Below the pieces are notes generated by a model that saw only the letters and a program-made list of their open reading frames with translations, ran no database searches and was not told where the DNA came from. Both the position numbers and the translations under genes were made by a program. Below, piece after piece: positions 1 through 9,249 of a stretch of 64,000 nucleotides of DNA. Within the stretch, counting starts at the first letter, position 1; each line of letters starts with the position of its first letter. The DNA lies in assembly GCF_018873765.1 (NCBI RefSeq), contig NC_057919.1, positions 21,058,698 to 21,122,697 of the forward strand, read 5' to 3'. Source of the DNA: Telopea speciosissima. Its lineage: Eukaryota > Streptophyta > Magnoliopsida > Proteales > Proteaceae.

Positions 1-1015
1 GGGATTCGAACAAACAGAAGGCTAGGATGAAGAAGAACAACGAGGTCAAAAGCCGACCTCCGCTCCTTGAAGTCAAGACAGTTCCTTAGGGGACTGACAA
101 AGAAGGCCTGAATAAGAAGTGGATGTTTTTTCCCGAGGCAGGTCCCGGCTCATTGTGTGATTACTCTTTCGTCAAAAAAATAATTATACTACATTATTTC
201 AACTTAAATCCCAGAAATATTTTGGTTTTACATCATGGAAATCGAGTTCAAAATTGGAATTGAATTTTATTTAGAAGAAATTTGGAGTACTGTGAGGATA
301 CTAGACCTATACACAGATTTGGGGTGCCAATGACATTCTACTTCACGTCTAAATCTGAAAACTAAAGCCCTAATCAAGTAATCAAGAGTGTAAGGGATCT
401 GTTGTTGGATTTGAATGTTCTCAATTTGCCCCCTCAAATGGAGCTTGCTGCTCTACAAGGTCCCTCTCACAAATCTCTTCAGGCTACACCAAACTCTGCC
501 TGTAGGATTTTTTTCATGTAGTTGTTGATGCATCTTTTCTTCCAAGGAAGAACTTGGCAACAGTATCAACTGTGATTTTAAAATATGATCTAAGCTTCGT
601 TTATGCAGAAGGAAGGAGAGTGCAAGCTGAGTCAGGTACCATGGAGTGGCTTAAGGATTAGCTATCTGGCATGGTTTACTCACGCCAAGTTTGAGGATGT
701 TCTGTAATATTATTTTCATAAGTGAATGTACTGAATTGGTTCATGCAATCTCAGGGAAGACAGATCCGTTTAGAGCATCTCTGCTTTGGTTCTGTTTCTT
801 TCCATGTAGAAAGTTGAAAATAGAAAGTTTTTCTGTAAAATAGGATTTTCATTGTCCGTTTTAAAATAAAAATTAAAAAATAAAAAAAAAAAAACATGGA
901 AGAAACTTTAAATATAAAATATGAGAAAAAGGACATGGTTTCTGCGTCTAGACACAAGATTGGGTACAACGACCGCCCCACCCCTCATGAGAGGAAGAAA
1001 TCTCGCCCCCGTTGA
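1..1015. other. intergenic DNA, no gene recognised
   Basis: No open frame here resembles a known protein. The stretch is AT-rich with a long A-run around 870-895. The last ~90 bases (about 925-1015) resemble the small repeated element found beside the other proline-rich genes (compare 19804-19972), including a 'gcgtctagacaca' motif, so it is probably a decayed copy. Confidence 0.4.
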
Positions 1016-1660
1016 TGCTTCAGCACATGCTCCCATTGGCCCCCATACTGGCTCAGGGCAACACTACTAGATAGAAAACTCCTCCCCATAAAATATGCCG
1101 AAGTCTTCGTTCATATATTGTGCATCTTCGACAGTTAATGGTGTTGAGTGCCAAAACTTCGGATGGCAGGGACTCTGATTTGCCTTCTGGTTCCCGGATT
1201 TTTATTTAGGGATGCAATATTCTATTCCTTTCTCTTTCTATTGAGACAAGTTTAAGTATTAAAACAATTCGAGCTTGCAAGCACAAAAAGCTTGAGTTTT
1301 GATACAAGATATAATCATTCAAATTCATCCAAACTTTAGAATGCAGTCACACATGAAAATGGAATTTTCATAGTAATACAAAAATAGATGCTACATTAAT
1401 GAAAATACGGAATTGAAGCTCAAACCTAATACAAACCACACAAACTGGAAACTCAAACAAATTTGAGCCATCGAAGGGTCCAAGAAACAAAAAAAAAAAA
1501 AAAGAAAAAAAAAGAAAAAAAAAGAAGAAGGTCGTTCCAGCAACCTCAATAATGAAGTAAGAACTCCAGCAAGAAATATCCATATATACCAATCCCATGA
1601 TATCTTCTCTTTTAAAATATGGATTCTATCAAGTCCCCCAATACAATAAATGGAGGGTTT
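1016..1660 (-). repeat. duplicated 3' flank of the PRP-A gene
   Basis: This flank aligns by eye with sequence at 20500-20833, 36000-36352 and 41500-41778, which lies downstream (on the minus strand) of the three other proline-rich genes. Shared words include 'gtcacacatgaaaatgg' and 'ccatatataccaatcc'. It probably contains the 3' untranslated region. An earlier part (1140-1240) matches the sequence flanking the Tat insertion at 19688. An A-rich run with scattered G lies at 1490-1530. Confidence 0.6.
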
Positions 1661-2116
1661 CTAAGGGCTAGTGGTTGCAGGTGGTGGGGAGAGAAAAGGG
1701 ATTGTGGTAGGGATGGAAGGAATTGTTGTTGGGATAGTGGGTAATGGAGGCAGAGCAACCTTTGGAATTGTGGGGATGATGGGCAATGTAGGCATTGGTG
1801 GTAATGTGGGTTTAGGCAAAGAAGAAGGCATCTGAGTACTTGGCAGGGGTGGCATTGTGGTGGGTATTGGCATGTTGGGGATAGACGGCAATGGAGGCAC
1901 CTGGGTTGTCGGCATTGGTGGCAATGTTGCCTGAGGCAACGACGGCAATGGAGGCATTGTAGCCTGAGGCAAGGTTGGTATGGTGGGGAGAGGCAGCACA
2001 GGAGGCGGAGCTGCTGTATCCAGTAGACGGCGAGCCGCTGTGCTCGTACTGATGGTTGACAATGAGAGAGCCACCATCAAATATAGAAGGAAGGGGTGTC
2101 TTGAAGAAGCAGCCAT
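1661..2116 (-). CDS. secreted proline-rich protein, PELPK/HRGP-like (copy A)
   Basis: A single-exon gene for a 151-residue protein. Residues 1-27 form a signal peptide (MAASSRH, a hydrophobic core, then a TAARR-type end), followed by RRLLDT. The rest is built from short Pro/Leu/Thr modules such as PPLPTIP, LPQATMPP, PPMPTTQ and PKVALPPLP, and has no Cys. This is typical of extracellular or cell-wall proline-rich proteins of the PELPK/hydroxyproline-rich class; prolines may be hydroxylated. I chose the ATG at 2116 because it begins the signal peptide and because a TATA box lies about 105 bases upstream, inside the longer open frame. Copies B, C and D are close paralogues. Function in the wall is inferred from family resemblance only. 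Confidence 0.85.
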   Translation of the reverse strand: MAASSRHPFLLYLMVALSLSTISTSTAARRLLDTAAPPPVLPLPTIPTLPQATMPPLPSLPQATLPPMPTTQVPPLPSIPNMPIPTTMPPLPSTQMPSSLPKPTLPPMPTLPIIPTIPKVALPPLPTIPTTIPSIPTTIPFLSPPPATTSP

Positions 2117-2220
2117 GGTCGGAAGATGAGAGATGCGGCAAATTAAAACCAAGCAAGAAGACTAGTATAGAAGATTTGATGATTTTTGTGTGAGATGAGA
2201 AGAATGATAAACAGGTGATT

Positions 2221-2232
2221 GGGTTTTTATAG
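2221..2232 (-). promoter_or_regulatory. TATA box of PRP-A
   Basis: The minus strand reads CTATAAAAACCC about 105 bases upstream of the ATG at 2116. The motif and its spacing recur in front of PRP-B, C and D. An ATTGG/CCAAT-like motif lies a little farther upstream, near 2254-2262. Confidence 0.65.
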
Positions 2233-2570
2233 AGGACTATAAACATTGAAGAACCAATGGGTAGTGGAAGAAACAAAGGATGAGTTGATGAGTTTGTTGA
2301 GATGTAGTTGAGAGAGGAATGGATCAGAGAAGTAGTTGTTAGTTTACCTTCTCTCATACATGTACAGCTTTAACAAAAATGTCAAATACAGATGTCCGGA
2401 GTTGGAAATTAAGCTAACTCAAAACTCAGAAGAGCCAAGAAATTCAAACTAGCTATGGCCTATGGTTTCAACAACCAACAGCTACGTGGTTGTATGCCAA
2501 ATGTAATTCTACAAATTAACTGATTGGAAATTAATTAGTTTATCGTAGAGGGCAGTAGGCAATACTATAG
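2233..2570. other. upstream region of PRP-A
   Basis: Promoter-proximal DNA of PRP-A on the minus strand. The first ~170 bases match the upstream regions of the other PRP copies, including the stretch near 2380-2420 that is shared with 21530 and 37065. Beyond that no coding potential is seen. Confidence 0.5.
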
Positions 2571-2900
2571 AAATTTTTTGTATCGTGTCCTAAAAATGCA
2601 AATGCCCATTTGTCCAAATGCCTCCTTACAATTTTTTTAATTGCAAACTCTCTCTCTTACTTTCAAAAAATTGTAGCACTTTGGTCCCTGTCGTTAATTC
2701 GGGACGTTAGATGTTAGTTTTAACTTTTAAGGAATCTAATGACCAAAATTCTCTTCTGATAATAACTTACCAAAATTAAAAAATAAAATGACCAAAATAC
2801 CCTCATCTTCCCCAAATCAATTAGGGTTGAAACTGAAATTTTTTTTCCAAAATTGATTAAGGGTTGAACCCATCTGGAAAGCAAGAGATCAGAGAAATCT
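2571..2900 (+). repeat. left long terminal inverted repeat
   Basis: Positions to about 2760 pair with the reverse complement of 5880-6040. Positions 2740-2900 pair with the reverse complement of 3773-3925, sharing 'ctttccagatgggtt' and 'gttattatcagaag'. The exact left end is uncertain because its outermost ~20 bases are diverged. Confidence 0.6.
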
Positions 2901-2907
2901 ATTCTAT

Positions 2908-3771
2908 ATCGATAACTACACAGCCCTTGAGACAATTTACCGATTAAACGTTGGTGGACAGGAAATTCTACCAGAAGATGATACAAACGAATTTTTATGC
3001 TCTCCTATTACTGCACGATGCAGTACTGCATCATGCGGCGCTATAGAGGCCATGTGGCACAGCGGGCCCCACATGGTGCACATGGCCTCTGCACTAGTCG
3101 CACGATGCATTACTGCACCGTGCAGTAACGGGAGAGGATAACGATTCGGATACAAACAACATGTTTCGAACCTAGTCTTGAGATGACGATTACATATTTA
3201 GAGCTGCGTTTGGTGTGGTGTATTCGAACTCGACGATCGAGATTCGTTACCCATCAAAAGCTAGTACCCAATTATACTAGAGATTGTCTACCGGAGCTAC
3301 CGATCAATGGGTCCAACCCCTGCAATCAATGCCAGTTACAAATTTTTTTTTTAAATAAAATTTATTGAAGATGAAAAAGGAGGCAAACAAACCTAGAGAT
3401 AAACTAAAGACAAAGAAAGCTAAAGCTAAAAGAATTTGACTTGGGAGTTCAGTGTCGATTCTGGCTTCTTTTATCTTAGGCTCCATTTCTGCGAGATCAG
3501 TTATTGGATCACAAGGGTTAATGAAAGGGTTTTCTCGATCTTTATTGGAAATATAACTGCCGAAGAGGAAATGGATGTCTTCCAGTTTAGTGGTGGCAAT
3601 GGTGTGCCTTTGTGTGAGGATTACATTGTGATGGTTGTAGCAGATGGAAGCTCAAGTGGAAAGCAAGATCTATGGCTGGAGCAGGGGCCATTGATGAAAA
3701 ACCATATTACTACGATACACGTTATTAAACGGGCTTGAAATCTTCAAATTGAGCGCCGGCGGCAATCTTCA
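2908..3771 (+). pseudogene. captured fragment of a CrRLK1L receptor kinase malectin-like domain
   Basis: Three pieces in order match the extracellular malectin-like region of FERONIA/HERK-type receptor kinases. Piece 1 (2908-2995) reads NYTALETIYRLNVGG. Piece 2 (3138-3290) includes YIFRAAFGVVYSNST and EIRYPS. Piece 3 (3436-3768) includes WEFSVDSGFFYL, RLHFCEIS, VFSIFIGN, GGNGVP and KQDLW, and after a frame change PYYYD and TGLEIFKL. These motifs follow the family order. The fragment has several frame changes, in-frame stops, a MITE-like insert (3000-3139) and an A-rich insert (about 3340-3435). There is no transmembrane or kinase part. It lies exactly between an internal inverted-repeat pair, as expected of transposon cargo. 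It is not expected to make a working receptor. Confidence 0.75.
3000..3139. mobile_element. small palindromic MITE-like insert
   Basis: The insert interrupts the receptor-kinase fragment. Its halves are near-perfect inverted repeats: 'ctcctattactgcacgatgc' on the left corresponds to the reverse complement of 'gcaccgtgcagtaacgggag' on the right, and 'gaggccatgtgg' recurs inverted toward the centre. It splits codons that are adjacent in the receptor family, so it arrived after that exon existed. Target duplication is not clear. Confidence 0.6.
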
Positions 3772-3772
3772 T

Positions 3773-4370
3773 TTGATCTCTTGCTTTCCAGATGGGTTGA
3801 AGCCCTAACCAATTTAGGGAATTTTTTTTCAGTTTCAACCCTAATCGATTTGGGGAAGATTAGGGCATTTTGGGTATTTTATTCTTTAATTTGGGTGGGT
3901 TATTATCAGAAGGGCATTTTGGCGGATTTTTTCCTCTCAGGTTCCTTCACCATAACGTTCGTGAGGTTTCCCTTAGAGATGCTTGACATGTGTCAAAGCT
4001 GCATCCAACGGTTGGCATCATTTGCAGATAACCAGTGACTTTCTCTCTCCTCTCTCCACTCTTTCCTCAAAACTACTCTCTTCTCTCTCCTCTCTCCTCT
4101 CTCCACGTTCCCAATGAAACAGCAAAGGGCACACCTCTCTCTCTCGTCTCTCTCCTCTCTCTATACTATTTCCAAAGAAAAAACGAAGAGCCTTGGAGAA
4201 ATTCCGGTGGTCACCTCTGCAAACTTCGACGGTTTGCGACGAAGGCATTGCAACCTCACTCTCGGCCCTCCATAGACCGATCTTCACTCTTTCAGTTCTC
4301 CACTCCGACGAAGGCGTTGCAACCTCGTGAGCCAGGCGTCTGCAACCGTTCACTCTCGGCCCATAGATAC
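3773..4370. repeat. internal inverted-repeat block of the composite element
   Basis: The first part (3773-3925) is the reverse complement of 2740-2900. The second part (about 3900-4370) is the reverse complement of 5340-5870 and contains a CT-rich stretch (4036-4180). The two parts meet near 3920, where sequence typical of one TIR switches to sequence typical of the other. Open frames across this block are low-complexity and not credible genes. Confidence 0.6.
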
Positions 4371-5021
4371 GCTAGAAGACCTGGTGATGAACTGTTTTGG
4401 GGCTTTATTTGGATCCAAACTTATAGATTGCTTGGCAACTCCATGAACTACTTAGTTTGCGCAAATTTGATTAACTTAACACTTAGTTTGTAGATTTAAT
4501 TAACTTGAAACTTAGTTCGCAGATAGATTTTCTTATTTAAGTAGGCTGTTATCTCCTCTTTGTTGCTTTAAAGAGAAGATTATCCCAATCTCTTGCCTTA
4601 GTAATGGGTAATCTGAAGCTAAAGCTTCTTTAATTAATTGTTAAAGAGTATTCTCAAATGCTTGTTGGATATTAGAACCTTAAAATAACTAAGATTAACA
4701 GCTAAAACAGGACGCTTTGTAGGTTCCATCAGGAGCAGGTAAGGACTTTCTTTATTACAAACGCTACTAAAAAAAGCTAAGGCAGAGCATGAAATTTACA
4801 TAAATGAAAGCAACCCTAAGATAAGAACACAGATCAAGTGATTAATACACATTATATACCCATTTCATTGCAGAGAAAAAGAGTTGTTACTCCTCCATAT
4901 TTACAATCCTAAACAGCAACCAGAGCCCTCTCTGCAGTTTGCAATCACAACCTTGCGAGAAAGTAACTTTCCAATGGATAAAGAAGCAGGTTGTGAGGAG
5001 CAATTGAGAAGAGAAGACTCT
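4371..5021. other. unique inner part of second cargo segment
   Basis: No protein resemblance is seen. The stretch lies between the inner inverted repeats and would be 3' flanking sequence of the captured minus-strand gene fragment that ends at 5022. Confidence 0.35.
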
Positions 5022-5278
5022 CTACTTCATGGCTACAATAACTGTTGGGCCTTCCACCTGAGTTATACACGATGATACACAAAGCAGGGGATGAAAACAT
5101 GGTCCAAAAAAAAAAAAAAAAAAAAATCATCCTAAATCTACAAGTTAAAATGTTAAATGTTACAGTACCATGTATTTGACTCCCCATATCTCCTCGTCGG
5201 CGGCAGGAACGGTAGTGATTTTGTTCTTATGGTGCTTGTAGCTTCTTAGCCCACTGGCTGCGGTGGAGAAGAAACACC
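5022..5278 (-). pseudogene. captured 3' end of an unidentified host gene, two exons
   Basis: On the minus strand an exon runs 5278-5169. It is preceded by a TTACAG acceptor and followed by a GT donor. A second exon runs 5057-5022, preceded by CTCAG and ending in TAG. Joined at phase 0, the coding stretch includes GCFFSTAASGLRSYKHHKNK, then EEIWGVKYM, then the short terminal exon VEGPTVIVAMK. The intron (5058-5168) holds a long T-run on the coding strand. Consistent splice sites and frame argue that this is a real gene tail rather than chance. The upstream exons are missing and the fragment sits between the inner inverted repeats at 4370 and 5340. I do not recognise the parent gene. Confidence 0.55.
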
Positions 5279-5339
5279 CTGTAATTGAAACGACAAGAAT
5301 AAAATAGAGATTAAAGAAAGGTAAGGGCGATAATGCCGG

Positions 5340-6040
5340 GGGTTGATCCTTTCTTGGGAGGTTTATGGAGGGCCGAGAGTGAACGGTTGCAGGCGCCTGG
5401 CTCACGAGGTTGCAACGCCTTCGTCGGAGTGGAGAACTGAAAGAGTGAAGATCGGTTTATGGAAGGCCGAGAGTGAAGGTTGCAACGCCTTCGTTGCAAA
5501 CCGCTGGAGTTTGCAGAGGTGACCACCGGAGTTTCTCCAAGATTCTTCGTTTTTTCTTTGGAAATAGTATAGAGAGAGGAGAGAGACGAGAGAGAGAAGA
5601 CGTGACGGAGGAGACGTTTACGCACTTTGCTGTTTCATTGGGAAGGTGGAGAGAGGAGAGAGGAGAGAGACAAGGCTGGTTTTGAGGATAGAGTGAAGAG
5701 AGGAGAGATAAGAGAGTGGTTTTGAGGAAAGAGTGGAGAGAGAAGAGAGAGAGTCACTGGTTATCTGCAAATGAAGCCAACCGTTGGCTGTAGCTTTGAC
5801 ACGTGTCGAGCATCCCTAAAGAGAACCTCACGAACCGTATGGTGAGGGAACCTTAGAGGGAAAAAAATCCGGCCTTTTGATCATTAGATTCCTTAAAACT
5901 AACATCTAACATCCCAAATTAACAGCAGAGACCAAAGTGCTACAATGTTTTGAAAGTAGGAGGGAGTTTGCAATTAAAAAAAGTTGTACGGGGGGTATTT
6001 GGACAAATGGGCATTTTTAAGGGGCATTTGTCAAAAACCC
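5340..6040 (-). repeat. right long terminal inverted repeat
   Basis: Reverse complement of about 3900-4370 (inner part, 5340-5870) plus 2571-2760 (outer part, 5880-6040). It is the most complete TIR in the composite. Its outer end reads GGGTTTTTGACAAATGCCCC on the minus strand. It includes a GA-rich run at 5570-5755. Confidence 0.6.
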
Positions 6041-6133
6041 TTTTCTTTTTTAATGATAAAAGTAATTTATTAACGGTGGAACAAAGTTCCATTAAGTTCT
6101 GGATACAACTTAATTTTGTTACATTGAGGGGAA

Positions 6134-7105
6134 TCAAGCCAAAAGAGATTGTCTTAAGAGATTGTCTTGTGTTTCTGCTCCCAAAGAGTCGAGACAATCT
6201 GCTACTGAATTGACTTCCCTAAAAGTATATTTGAAATGGATTTGTTCAAACAAAGGTGTTAATTGGAAACCATCTCTGATGATCAGAGCAATCCTCCAAG
6301 GAGTGGTATGAGTTTTGCCTCTTAGGATTTGCACAAGAAGTAAGTTATCACTTTCGATGATCAATTTCTTGAAATTGAGCGTGAGAGCAGTTAGAAGTGC
6401 TCGACACGTGGCCACAACATCAGCTACAAGAGCATAGTTCCAGAAGATGAAAGAAGAGTTGAAATTGCGGCAAGCACCTTCGATACCTGCCTTACCCAGG
6501 TTGCCTTGATTTACACCATCCACATTGAATTTGACGAAGGGATGTATTGGAGATTCCATTTGACAAGTCGAATCCTCCTACGCTGATTGAAATGGAAGTG
6601 AGAAATCAAGTCCCTAGCTCTAAAGATAGCTCTTAAAATGATCTATCATGGGTTGAAACTTTGTTGTCTAAATATGAGATCCCAATAACCAATCTAGATG
6701 TTCCAGATGACACTGCAACATAGAGTTGTCTTGAGAATGTTGTCCCTGCTTGAGTTATTCTGGTTGTTGATTAGATTGATGATAGTTGTGGAGATGGGCT
6801 GATCCTTATACTGTGTAAGCAATCCCGCTTGGTCATAGTCACTGAATCAGAGTGCAACCCAGAAACAAGTGGTTGGCCGATTGATTTTGATGTTGGCAAA
6901 AAGGAGAGATTGAATTCAAATTGAAGCCCCTTTCGGTTAAGTAAATCTGGGAGAGGTACCTTTCAATGAAGGATTTTCCAAATAAGATGTTGTGTCTTAG
7001 GAATTGTTGGGAGATGTCAAACCTTAAATGTATGAGTAAAACCATTGATTGCAATACTGTAAGCAGAGGCCACTGTAAAAAACTGAAGAAGTACAAGCTC
7101 TTCAA
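6134..7105 (-). pseudogene. 3' remnant of an L1-type LINE (zinc-binding and RNase H domains)
   Basis: Reading the minus strand, 7105-6839 encodes a stretch ending in CQHQNQSANHLFLGC, resembling the zinc-binding region after the reverse transcriptase in plant L1 elements. Then 6559-6134 encodes about 140 residues with RNase H features: VKFNVDG, IESDN and FREVNSVADCLDSLGAE. The order zinc region then RNase H is that of the C-terminal part of LINE ORF2. The frames are broken between the two parts. The acidic residue usually seen between the first Asp motif and ESD is not obvious. Minus-strand A-rich sequence near 6041-6052 could be the poly(A) tail. The remnant is inactive. Confidence 0.6.
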
Positions 7106-8457
7106 AGAAAGAAATCATCTTGGGAGTTGATTTGGTTCCTTTACAACAAGGGTAATCATTGGTGCGCGAAAACCACCTTTATTGGATTTACTGAACAAAT
7201 CAGGTTGCCCCTTGCCTTTAAAGAATTCACACGTGGTGACAAGGTTGGATGAGGTTATTGTACGAGAACCATTCTTGTATGCCAAGAGGCGCACAAATGT
7301 AATCCAAAAGAGTAAGTGGATTCCATCTGTGCACCTCTTAGTGTACGAGAACCTGAACCGTTCTCACCATGATGGTCCTTTCTTAGATATAAAGTTGAAA
7401 CCTTTTCACTTCAAGCTAAACAATGACAAATCATCACGATAATTCATTTTTTACAGAAAAACTGTCTCAACTTGGGACAACATGGCATAAAGTGAAGATT
7501 GGGGGGATTGGAGTTGAATCCCATTGTGGGGTATTCCATATTGGGGAAAAAAATTAGCTGCTACCAGGTGGCAGGAATGTTCCTTCTACTCAACAACCAG
7601 AATAATTCACTTCTCCTTTGGGTTCACAAATACCCTTCTAGGTTTTAGAATTTTCCAAAATATCCTTTTAGATTATGTTTCTTTGGTTGTGAACCGGGTA
7701 GCAAAAACATTCCTGCAACTTGGATAGTAGCAAAATTTCGTCCTCATTTTAGAACGTGTAACCAAGGGGCAAAAAGGATTAAAATTTTGTCCCCATCTTA
7801 GATTATGTTTATTTAGTTGTGAACCAGGCAGCAAAATTTCGTCCCCATATCAGAACATGTAACCTAGGCAAAAAGGGTTAACATCTGTGTAACTAGGCAA
7901 AAGGGTTAAAATTTCGTCCCCATTTTGGGATGGGTGGCAACTGTACGTAGTTGAGGTGGTGGTGCAGGGCAGATTTGCAGGGAGGAAGAAGGGGCAACAC
8001 GTTGCAGGGAGGGGGAGGAGGAGTGCAGAGGTATTCCTTCGTCAGAGGAGGAAGAAAAGAAAAAGAAGGAAGAAGGAGACAGAAGGATGTTGGGGGTATT
8101 TTAGGTTATTATTTTAGCTATTTTTAATCAAATGGTGATTGGGTAAATCTTTTTAACATTATAACTTGTGATGGCAATTAAAACACAATTTATACCTACT
8201 ATTTTTGTAATTCATTTTACAATCTAGTAGATCTATGCAAATCTTCCTAATTTATATCAAAGCTCACATATCCTTACTGTATGGACCCTACGGCCCGCAC
8301 GATCACTACTCTCCCTTTTCACTGACTATATGGGAGTATGGGACCACTTTTGACAATGCACAATTATTTAGTGTGATGTGGGAGATTCCTCCTATATTGG
8401 CAGTGTGGGGAATCCTCTCTTTATATAATGTGCATTATTCGATAGTTACTGTTGTTG
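6955..8457. repeat. duplicated segment upstream of the Tat insertion (copy 1)
   Basis: Positions 6955-7860 match 23967-24790 with moderate divergence, for example 'gaaggattttccaa', 'gtgtcttaggaattgttgggagatg' split by small changes, and 'ggttcctttacaacaaggg'. Positions 8290-8457 match 35262-35420. No intact gene is seen; the short open frames are not conserved between the copies. A G/A-rich run lies at 7970-8090. Confidence 0.6.
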
Positions 8458-8462
8458 GGTGT

Positions 8463-9179
8463 TGATGAGGCATAAAACACCCCACCTATCAGAGGATGCC
8501 ACGTGGCCGACCCGACCTCAGTCTGAGAACCGAGTTGGGCCGAGCAGGAAATTGGGCCGACCCCATATCCGATAAGTCACCTGACAAAGCCTGGTTTGAG
8601 CGAGCTGGCCGGTAGCGGAGGCCGAGATTATACGGATCAGCCATAGACTCCTAGCCGACCTCATGGCCGAGATCGACCTCCTCCAGGGCCGACCTCCATT
8701 GCCGAGCCCACCGGCCGACCTCGTAGGCCGAGCCCTCCTCCATGGAGGCTCTCATAGCACCCCACCGGGGATCTCCGGGCCACGTCAGCACATCCCGAGA
8801 ATCACGGGATAAGGACCGAGCCACGATCCCAGCGCAACACGGAATCACACTCTACATGGACTCTTACCTTAATAAGAGTCCGACCCCGAAAATAACTCTC
8901 CACTCCGCTCTACGCGAGAGAACCTTCCGAAAGAAGGACTCCTACCATACTAGGACTCTCCCTACCGTCTCATCTCCTCCTTACTCTATAAATACCCAGG
9001 TATGGAGCTCTATTCGACATCTTGCTTTTTACTACGCAGTTACGCTGTCGCGTTGAAGACCTGACTTGAGCATCGGAGAGTCCTAGGCCGGAGCCACACC
9101 GGCCCTCCTGCGCTCATTGCTTGGTTTTTGCAGGTTCATCCACGGGCGAACCAACTACCGGAGGTTTTCATACGCAACA
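8463..9179 (+). repeat. 5' LTR of the Tat element
   Basis: 717 bp, starts TGATGAGGCA and ends CGCAACA. A TATA box (TATAAATA) is at 8987-8994. The partner is at 18966-19682. Confidence 0.93.
8987..8994 (+). promoter_or_regulatory. TATA box of the Tat 5' LTR
   Basis: TATAAATA in the second half of the LTR, with the same motif at the equivalent place in the 3' LTR (19490-19497) and in the diverged LTR at 23776-23783. It probably drives the genomic RNA. Confidence 0.7.
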
Positions 9180-9183
9180 GATT

Positions 9184-9201
9184 TGGCGCCGTCTGTGGGA
9201 A
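9184..9201 (+). other. primer-binding site, probably tRNA-Asp
   Basis: TGGCGCCGT lies four bases after the 5' LTR and matches the complement of the 3' end of plant tRNA-Asp over nine bases, then diverges (CTGTGGGAA). This is the usual location and type of primer site for such elements. Confidence 0.65.
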
Positions 9202-9249
9202 CGACATCAGCAAGCATCGTCGTTTCTGCCAATTCCTAGAACAATAATA

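Larger units (their letters stand above)
2571..6040. mobile_element. composite TIR element carrying two captured gene fragments (Pack-MULE-like)
   Basis: The outer ends, about 2571-2760 and 5880-6040, are long inverted repeats of each other, sharing 'cccatttgtccaaat', 'ttgcaaactc', 'gtagcactttggtc' and 'agatgttagtttta'. Two more inverted pairs lie inside: 2740-2900 with 3773-3925, and about 3900-4370 with 5340-5870. Between the first internal pair is a receptor-kinase gene fragment; between the second is part of another spliced gene. The order TIR - cargo 1 - partial TIR - partial TIR - cargo 2 - TIR suggests two related elements fused. Long TIRs with captured host exons suit non-autonomous Mutator-like elements, but I see no clear 9-bp target duplication, so the class is inferred. 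No transposase is present. Confidence 0.65.

Noticed and set aside
1812..2357. 181-codon open frame overlapping PRP-A in another frame
   Set aside because: It arises from the biased Pro/Thr codons of PRP-A read one base off. A similar frame at PRP-C diverges freely and has no signal peptide or motif.
4018..5685. Open frames rich in Ser/Leu or Glu/Arg
   Set aside because: They come from CT/GA-rich low-complexity sequence within the inverted repeats.
8651..9056. Open frames inside the LTRs (repeated at 19154-19559)
   Set aside because: They lie in regulatory LTR sequence and match no protein.
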